The notes below the pieces were generated by a model, which was given only the letters and a program-made list of their open reading frames with translations, did not search any database and was not told the origin of the DNA. Positions 13,643 to 18,256 of a stretch of DNA of 18,256 nt are shown here, one piece after another (the stretch's first letter is position 1; each line of letters opens with the position of its first letter). The translations under genes and the position numbers were made by a program. The stretch comes from Nitrosopelagicus sp964511265 (lineage in GTDB: Archaea; Thermoproteota; Nitrososphaeria; Nitrososphaerales; Nitrosopumilaceae), in assembly GCA_964511265.1 (NCBI GenBank), contig CAZEES010000023.1:1-18256 (forward strand), read 5' to 3'.

Positions 13643-15571
13643 TTTTATAGCTTCTTGAACTTGTGGATAATGAGTTGTGACTCTAAACATTCTGTTAATT
13701 GATGATGAAAGGTTTTGTGATTTTCTTCTTTCTCCATGATTGACAAGAACTCGTCGAAGTTTTGGTCTTAATCTTTGTACATATGACATTAATTGATTAT
13801 AATCACTATGCCCACTAAATCCCTCAAGTTTTTCTGTTCCACAGTTAATTGTGACAACTTCAACCTTTCCGTCTCTTCCCATAATTGTTACTTGTCTTGC
13901 ACCATCCATTACTCTTCTTCCTAAAGTTCCGTTTACTTGATAAGAAACAAAAAGAATTTTATTTTTTGGGTTTGGAGCAAAGTTTCTGAAATATTCTAAA
14001 ACTGGACCGCCTTCAAGCATTCCAGAGGTAGCAATTACAATACATGGAGAATCTTCTCTTAATGGTTCATCTCTTCCATCTGCATGTTCAATATTTGTAA
14101 AGTATTCTGAATCAAACGGATTATCATCTGTTTCTAAGATTTTTTGTTTTAGAGATCTTTCAAGATATTCAGGATGAGCCTCATGGATTGCTGTTGCTTC
14201 TTGAATCATTCCCTCCATGAAAACAGGTGATTCTGTTAACTGTCCAGATTTCATATATTTGTCAATAACCATCATTAGTTCCTGCGCACGTCCTACAGCT
14301 GGAATTGGAATCAAAACTTTACCTCCACCCGTAAGAATTTCGTTTACAGATTTGATAAATGCATTTTCTACTTCTTCTCTTGATGGCTGAATGTCTTCTT
14401 TTGCACCATAGGTACTTTCAACTAACAATGTTTCAACACGTGGAAATCGCGTATCAGCACTTTCTAGTAACATGCTTTTTCCATATTTGATGTCACCGGA
14501 ATAGACAAAATTATGATCACCATTACCAATATGAAAATGACATGATGCAGAACCCAAAATATGACCTGCATTTGCCAAGACTAGTTTAATGTCAGGTGAA
14601 ATATCAGTAACAGTTCCGTATGAGAGACCAATTGTTTGTCTCATAATTTGATGAACATCTCTTTCCGCATACATTGGTGTACGACCTTGTGCACCCGCAA
14701 CCTTGATTGCATCTAGTTGAATCAGATTCATCATTGGCAAGGTAGGTTCAGTACAATAGATTGGTCCTTTGTATCCATATTTTGTTAATACAGGGAGAAA
14801 TCCAGTGTGATCCAAGTGAGCATGTCCAATAACGACAGCATCAAGTTCATCTAATGAGATATTAGCCCAATCCAAACGAGGGTATGCTTCAGAAGGTGTT
14901 CTTGCACCAGGATTCACGCCACAATCAATTAGCACCTTACTATCAGGAGTAGTCAAAAGCATACAAGAGCGTCCGACCTGTCCAAATCCTCCTAATGTAA
15001 GTAATGATACTTCAGATTTCTGTACAAGTCTAGGTCTAAAAATTTCTTCTCCAACAGTTTTTAGTTGTTTTGCTCTTTCTGCAGAAGAGACTTTTAATTG
15101 ATAATTGATTGCTTTGATTGTGTTTGATGGTTTTGTAGTTGATTTTCTTACTCTTAATCTCCAGCCAGTTTGCTCAGTCACCTCTGCATGATTAAATTCT
15201 TGTGCATTTCTTTGACAAAGCCACGGTCTTTTTACCTCAATTGATACTTCACCTGTGGCAGTATCAAAAAATGTAGCCTCTAGTCCTGCATCAGCTGGAA
15301 CCACAGAATCTAGAATTTTTCTTGCATCTTCTTCAGATTTTCTAATTTTCACATCTGTTCTTATGACAATACGCTTCTTGATTTGATTGACAAGGTTGGA
15401 GATTATGTCATTATTCTCCATTAAAAAGCGAGGCTTGTTTGTGTAAAGAGCAATACGAGGTCCTTCATAGTCAATTTTTGTAACATTAGCATCTTTGGGT
15501 ATACTTGTCAGTATGGTTGCCATTATATTTTGGCTAGATTGATCTACTTGCTGTTGTTGTTTTTTTTGCAA
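13634..15571 (-). CDS. fttA: KH-domain/beta-CASP ribonuclease FttA (aCPSF1), transcription termination factor
   Basis: FttA is the archaeal CPSF73-like endo/exoribonuclease that terminates transcription at U-rich sites. At 645 residues it has the full architecture. An N-terminal KH-type RNA-binding region (about 18-150: KDANVTKIDYEGPRIALYT, IKKRIVIRTDVKIRKSEEDA) precedes the metallo-beta-lactamase core with HAHLDH (250-255) and GHILGSASCH. The beta-CASP insert follows, with VLVESTYG at its start and IATSGMLEGGP inside, and the late GHSDYNQL and VNHGE motifs close the active site. The start is taken as TTG 15571, six bases after psmB; this adds a Gln/Lys-rich leader, and the internal ATG at 15523 (MATILTSIPKDA) is a real alternative. 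The gene is downstream of psmB, a pairing seen in many archaea. Confidence 0.95.
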   Translation of the reverse strand: MQKKQQQQVDQSSQNIMATILTSIPKDANVTKIDYEGPRIALYTNKPRFLMENNDIISNLVNQIKKRIVIRTDVKIRKSEEDARKILDSVVPADAGLEATFFDTATGEVSIEVKRPWLCQRNAQEFNHAEVTEQTGWRLRVRKSTTKPSNTIKAINYQLKVSSAERAKQLKTVGEEIFRPRLVQKSEVSLLTLGGFGQVGRSCMLLTTPDSKVLIDCGVNPGARTPSEAYPRLDWANISLDELDAVVIGHAHLDHTGFLPVLTKYGYKGPIYCTEPTLPMMNLIQLDAIKVAGAQGRTPMYAERDVHQIMRQTIGLSYGTVTDISPDIKLVLANAGHILGSASCHFHIGNGDHNFVYSGDIKYGKSMLLESADTRFPRVETLLVESTYGAKEDIQPSREEVENAFIKSVNEILTGGGKVLIPIPAVGRAQELMMVIDKYMKSGQLTESPVFMEGMIQEATAIHEAHPEYLERSLKQKILETDDNPFDSEYFTNIEHADGRDEPLREDSPCIVIATSGMLEGGPVLEYFRNFAPNPKNKILFVSYQVNGTLGRRVMDGARQVTIMGRDGKVEVVTINCGTEKLEGFSGHSDYNQLMSYVQRLRPKLRRVLVNHGERRKSQNLSSSINRMFRVTTHYPQVQEAIKLF

Positions 15572-15576
15572 TTAAT

Positions 15577-16209
15577 CTAAAGAGGGAGGACAGATTTCTT
15601 TTGTTCTTCGGTTAAAAGACGGAATCCATTTTTATCAACCAATGCTACATTGATTCCATCACCAGTTCCAATATTTCTTGTTATGGCTGCCTTGACTGCA
15701 CGTAATGCAACAACTTTTGCATCTTCTAATGTCAAGTCATTTTTGTATTCTTCTTCCAACAGACCATATGCAACTGGGGAACCACTTCCAGTTGTTACAT
15801 AATTTTTATTTTCGACAGAACCAAACATGTCGATGTTAAATAAAGCAGGACCTTTTGCATCAACACCACCTACTAGTATATCTGCAATGAACGGATAACC
15901 TCTATTTTGATGGAACATCAAGGAGGTAAGTCGTGCTAATGAGTTAACTGGAATAGGTTCTTGGTTTTGAATTCTGTGTAAGTTTGCATGGTAACGTAAT
16001 ACATCTACAATATTTTGTGCATCTGCTACACCACCTGCCAAAGTAAGACCAACATGTTGTTCAATTTTTTGGATTTTCATTGTGTTGTTGTTTGCGATAA
16101 AATATCCGGCACTTGCTCTCATATCTGCACATAATACCACACCATCAGTGGCTTTGATTCCTACAGTGGTTGTTCCGTGTAATATTTTTTCTTCAACATT
16201 ATTCGACAT
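15577..16209 (-). CDS. psmB: Proteasome beta subunit
   Basis: The 210-residue protein is a catalytic beta subunit of the archaeal 20S proteasome. A short propeptide (residues 1-12, ending in HG) precedes T13, which becomes the N-terminal nucleophile in TTTVGI. The other catalytic residues are in place: D29 (position 17 of the mature chain, in CADMRAS) and K45 (position 33, in MKIQKI). GSGSPVAYGLLEEEY and the C-terminal TGDGINVALVDKNGF are also typical. Thaumarchaea often encode two beta subunits; this one has an intact active site. Unlike most neighbours it has a good Shine-Dalgarno sequence (GAGGT, about seven bases before the ATG) and a TATA-like box about 45 bases upstream, implying a leader of about 20 bases. 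It is followed by fttA after five bases. Confidence 0.97.
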   Translation of the reverse strand: MSNNVEEKILHGTTTVGIKATDGVVLCADMRASAGYFIANNNTMKIQKIEQHVGLTLAGGVADAQNIVDVLRYHANLHRIQNQEPIPVNSLARLTSLMFHQNRGYPFIADILVGGVDAKGPALFNIDMFGSVENKNYVTTGSGSPVAYGLLEEEYKNDLTLEDAKVVALRAVKAAITRNIGTGDGINVALVDKNGFRLLTEEQKKSVLPL

Positions 16210-16229
16210 AAGATTACCTCGTTTTGAGA

Positions 16230-16246
16230 TAATATCAATGATATTA
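16230..16246. promoter_or_regulatory. Inverted repeat (7-bp arms) in the psmB/G1P dehydrogenase promoter region
   Basis: The arms TAATATC (16230-16236) and GATATTA (16240-16246) are exact reverse complements around an AAT spacer. For psmB the repeat lies between the TATA-like box and the predicted start of transcription; for the lipid gene it lies just upstream of the TATA-like box. A regulator-binding site or initiation feature is possible. The sequence does not tell which. Confidence 0.4.
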
Positions 16247-16250
16247 GACC

Positions 16251-16260
16251 CTTTTAAATA
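16251..16260. promoter_or_regulatory. TATA-like element apparently shared by psmB (-) and G1P dehydrogenase (+)
   Basis: CTTTTAAATA contains the palindrome TTTAAA and reads as a TATA box on both strands. On the plus strand its centre is about 25-28 bases upstream of GTG 16280/TTG 16283, suiting a leaderless start. On the minus strand it would place psmB transcription near 16230, giving a leader of about 20 bases with a Shine-Dalgarno site. I see no better separate box for either gene in the 70-base gap. Confidence 0.5.
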
Positions 16261-16279
16261 ACTTTGTCATAGGAACGAA

Positions 16280-17341
16280 GTGTTGAACAAGAAGGGCGGA
16301 AAATCGCATACGATGGAGCTTCCAAGACAGATCGTTGTTGGTGAAAAGAATATCGAACAAGTTGGAGAATTTTTAAAATCATTATCAAATCCAAAAAAAG
16401 TTTCAATCATCTCAGGAAAAAATGTAAAAAAAATAATCGGTAAACAAATTGATCAGTCATTAAAAGATTCAAAAATTACTGCAGTTTGGCATTTAGCAAA
16501 ATCAAATCAAGTAAAAGAGACCATACAAATACAAAAAAAAGTCAAAGCTACAAAAAGTGATATAATCATAGGATTAGGCGGAGGACGTTCTGTAGATATT
16601 GCAAAATTATGTTCGTTTAATCTAAGAAGACCATTTGTTAGCATACCTACTTCTGCATCACATGATGGAATTGCAAGTCCATTTGTTTCTGTTAGGGGAA
16701 AAAAACCACATTCATTGGTTGCAACTGCTCCACTAGGAGTATTTGTGGATCTGGATATAATCAAAAAAGCGCCAAAGAGATTGCTTGCAAGTGGATGTGG
16801 TGATTTGATGGCAAAGGTTACTGCAGTTCATGATTGGGAATTAGGTCGTGATAAGACAGGGGAATATTATGGAAGATATTCGGCAAATCTTGCTTCAATG
16901 AGTGCAGAGATACTAATAGAAAGTGCAGAAAATTTTTCCAAGAATGACGTAGATGTTAGAGTAATTGTTGAAGCCTTAATCAGTGCAGGAGTTGCATCAT
17001 GTATAGCAGGAAGTAGTAGGCCTTGCTCAGGTGCAGAACATCTTTTTTCACATGCAGTTGATCATTTAAAATTTGGAGTAGGATTACATGGAGAAAAATG
17101 TGGAATAGGCTCCATAATGATTGCAAAGTTACAGGGACAAGATTGGAAAAAGATTGTAAAAACTTTGAAAAATTCTGGTGCGCCTACAACTGCCAAACAG
17201 ATTGGGTTAGCACCAAAAATATTGGCTAAAGCATTAGTAATAGCACAATCATTACGTCCTGAGAGATATACAATACTAAAAGAAGCGAAAATGACTGAGA
17301 AAGAAGCATTAAAGCTTGCAAAAAGTACTGGTGTTTTGTAA
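16280..17341 (+). CDS. egsA: sn-glycerol-1-phosphate dehydrogenase (NAD(P)), archaeal lipid backbone synthesis
   Basis: This 353-residue enzyme reduces dihydroxyacetone phosphate to sn-glycerol 1-phosphate, which sets the archaeal stereochemistry of membrane ether lipids. The iron-dependent-alcohol-dehydrogenase-like fold is clear. The nucleotide-binding GLGGGRSVDIAKL (98-110) and the substrate loop SIPTSASHDGIASPF (121-135) are visible, as are the three zinc ligands D175 in GCGDLMAK, H254 in GAEHLFSH and H270 in GLHGEKCG. The start is GTG 16280 or TTG 16283, chosen because the TATA-like element lies about 27 bases upstream; ATG 16313 would give MELPRQIVVG, which is also a reasonable terminus and has no clear Shine-Dalgarno site. 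It is divergent from psmB and abuts the convergent FKBP gene. Confidence 0.95.
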   Translation: MLNKKGGKSHTMELPRQIVVGEKNIEQVGEFLKSLSNPKKVSIISGKNVKKIIGKQIDQSLKDSKITAVWHLAKSNQVKETIQIQKKVKATKSDIIIGLGGGRSVDIAKLCSFNLRRPFVSIPTSASHDGIASPFVSVRGKKPHSLVATAPLGVFVDLDIIKKAPKRLLASGCGDLMAKVTAVHDWELGRDKTGEYYGRYSANLASMSAEILIESAENFSKNDVDVRVIVEALISAGVASCIAGSSRPCSGAEHLFSHAVDHLKFGVGLHGEKCGIGSIMIAKLQGQDWKKIVKTLKNSGAPTTAKQIGLAPKILAKALVIAQSLRPERYTILKEAKMTEKEALKLAKSTGVL

Positions 17342-18076
17342 TTATTTAGATTTTTTTTCTACAGGTTTTTCAGATTTTTCTTCTTTTTTTGCCTGTTTGT
17401 TCTCATATGATTCTACAAAATTTACTTTTTCTAACGATGGTACAAATTTGAACAAGTCCATTTGTGTAAAATGTTTGATAATTGCTAATCCGTCTGCTCT
17501 AAAAATTTCTTCAGGAATTGTAATGTCTACTGTATTGCCAGTCTGTTTAAAATTAATTTTTTCATTTTCCACAGGTAATCGTGATTTTAGAATTTCAGAA
17601 ACTTTATCATTATCAGAATCAAGAGATTTTTTTACATCAACGTCATAAACAATTGTTTTACCGGCAAATCTATGATTATAATCTATTTGAACTCTGCCAG
17701 AACCAATAAAACGAATTATTCCTTTCTTATTATCAATTTCAACAGTGTCTCCCACTGAAACTTTTTCTGCATCTTCACCAAGTTTTCTGAGAGGGATCAT
17801 TCTCACTTTGCCTTTGTCTCGTGCACCGAATCCTTTGTCAGGTGAAACTTCAATTGTCTTTTTTTCGCCAGGTTTAGTTTCAGGTAGTGCATCATCTAAT
17901 CCTTTGAGAACCCAAGCCTCTCCGACAGAGACCAGTTTTGGCATGTATTTTAGATTAGGATCATGAATTGAGTGTTTTTTTGCTTCTTCTTCGTTTGTGC
18001 TTTCAAAGACTTCTCCACTGTCTTTAATTTTGGCAGTGTAGTCAAGTAAAATTAATTGTCCTTTTTTGAATGTCAA
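17342..18076 (-). CDS. FKBP-type peptidyl-prolyl cis-trans isomerase (SlyD-like)
   Basis: The 244-residue protein begins with an FKBP fold (about 1-95: GQLILLDYTAKIKDSGEVFEST, then a long flap, VGEAWVLKGLDDALPETKPGEKKTIEVSPDKGFG). A SlyD-like insert-in-flap chaperone domain follows (about 95-150: MIPLRKLG, VGDTVEID, GRVQIDYNHRFAGKTIVYDV), then a C-terminal extension of about 95 residues. The tail is rich in Lys and Glu (KKEEKSEKPVEKKSK) in place of the His-rich metal-binding tail of bacterial SlyD. It should assist protein folding in the cytoplasm, as there is no signal peptide. The start is TTG 18076, about 27 bases after the TATA-like box. Its stop abuts the stop of the G1P dehydrogenase gene with no gap. 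Confidence 0.93.
   Translation of the reverse strand: MTFKKGQLILLDYTAKIKDSGEVFESTNEEEAKKHSIHDPNLKYMPKLVSVGEAWVLKGLDDALPETKPGEKKTIEVSPDKGFGARDKGKVRMIPLRKLGEDAEKVSVGDTVEIDNKKGIIRFIGSGRVQIDYNHRFAGKTIVYDVDVKKSLDSDNDKVSEILKSRLPVENEKINFKQTGNTVDITIPEEIFRADGLAIIKHFTQMDLFKFVPSLEKVNFVESYENKQAKKEEKSEKPVEKKSK
17351..17390 (+). terminator. Cluster of U-tracts downstream of G1P dehydrogenase, inside the FKBP 3' end
   Basis: Starting ten bases after the G1P dehydrogenase stop, the plus strand has T runs of 8 (17351-17358), 5 (17366-17370), 5 (17375-17379) and 7 (17384-17390). They are the complement of Lys codons for the FKBP tail. Archaeal termination depends on such U-rich tracts, so this is a likely terminator for the plus-strand gene. 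Confidence 0.55.
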
Positions 18077-18096
18077 CGTAGTCGATTTTGAATTTC

Positions 18097-18107
18097 CTTA
18101 TATTAAG
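18097..18107 (-). promoter_or_regulatory. Candidate TATA box of the FKBP gene
   Basis: On the minus strand TTAATATAAG (18107-18098) is centred about 27 bases upstream of the TTG start, the usual spacing for a leaderless message. It directly abuts the stop codon (18110-18108) of the upstream aminotransferase-like gene. Confidence 0.45.
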
Positions 18108-18256
18108 TTAGAGCGAATTAAGTGACTTTAGTTTTTCTTCAGCAGTTTTCAGACCTGCTTGAGCATCAGTATCATAACCCATCATTGCTAATGTTGATGA
18201 AATTGCAGAGATTGTTCTCATTACATGGTATGGACTTACTTCACCCATACAGCCAA
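18108..18256 (-). CDS. C-terminal end of a probable class V aminotransferase
   Basis: The frame is open from the window edge to the TAA at 18110-18108 and gives 48 residues, starting GCMGEVSPYHVMRTISAISS. A GxMGEVS segment, followed by a helix and a conserved-length tail, resembles the C-terminal end of class V PLP-dependent aminotransferases (alanine-glyoxylate/serine-pyruvate type), where the preceding residues are usually RIG or RVG. The PLP lysine and the rest of the protein lie outside the window, so the reaction cannot be stated. The stop lies immediately upstream of the FKBP promoter, and the two genes run in the same direction. Confidence 0.6.
   Translation of the reverse strand, partial: GCMGEVSPYHVMRTISAISSTLAMMGYDTDAQAGLKTAEEKLKSLNSL

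Noticed and set aside
16507..16764. Minus-strand frame opposite G1P dehydrogenase
   Set aside because: Shadow of a strongly supported gene; no independent evidence.

Overview
The window looks like chromosomal DNA of an ammonia-oxidising thaumarchaeon (Nitrosopumilus-like Nitrososphaeria). It is AT-rich, tightly packed and has very short gene-to-gene gaps. The gene content is archaeal: initiation factor aIF2-gamma, the KH/beta-CASP termination nuclease FttA (aCPSF1), a proteasome beta subunit, sn-glycerol-1-phosphate dehydrogenase for archaeal lipids, and the archaeal pantoate kinase plus phosphopantothenate synthetase route to CoA. Genus-level placement is inference. I see no tRNA, rRNA, CRISPR array, insertion sequence or phage gene. 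No stretch longer than about 120 bases lacks a gene.

Layout. 1-197 (-) is the N-terminal part of a PEBP-family protein. 233-1856 (-) is aIF2-gamma followed by a PIN-domain protein with an 8-nt overlap. 1906-5118 (-) is a three-gene operon: a MacB/LolE-type permease, its ATPase, and a secreted, membrane-anchored COG1361-like protein. A divergent promoter region (5119-5234) separates it from 5235-6651 (+), an Lrp/AsnC-type regulator with two winged helices and a Nudix hydrolase. 6652-7629 (-) is an archaeal PhoU-like regulator, end to end with the Nudix gene. 7695-12199 (+) is a CoA cluster (pantoate kinase, phosphopantothenate synthetase, PanB, CoaBC) ending in a methyltransferase. 12236-13306 (+) is an M24 peptidase and 13364-13642 (+) a minimal SepF. 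13634-16209 (-) is psmB followed by fttA. 16280-17341 (+) is G1P dehydrogenase, 17342-18076 (-) an FKBP/SlyD-like isomerase, and 18108-18256 (-) the C-terminal end of a probable class V aminotransferase.

How it works together. PanB makes ketopantoate, which is reduced by an enzyme encoded elsewhere. Pantoate kinase and phosphopantothenate synthetase then make 4'-phosphopantothenate, and CoaBC carries it to 4'-phosphopantetheine, so most of the early and middle CoA pathway is in one transcription unit. The rest is housekeeping: translation initiation, transcription termination, protein turnover, protein folding, lipid synthesis and division.

Points worth a second look are mostly regulatory or architectural. 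They are a perfect 9-bp inverted repeat in the promoter of the Lrp-type gene, a TATA element apparently shared by psmB and the lipid gene next to a second inverted repeat, a GC-rich patch with a hairpin inside the permease gene, a SepF core with no membrane-targeting helix, and a Lys-rich FKBP tail whose codons give U-tracts for the convergent gene. Near-zero spacing at all three convergent gene pairs, repeated 8-nt overlaps and very frequent TTG starts complete the list. I found no clearly new multi-gene system; the permease/ATPase/COG1361 operon is the least characterised unit.
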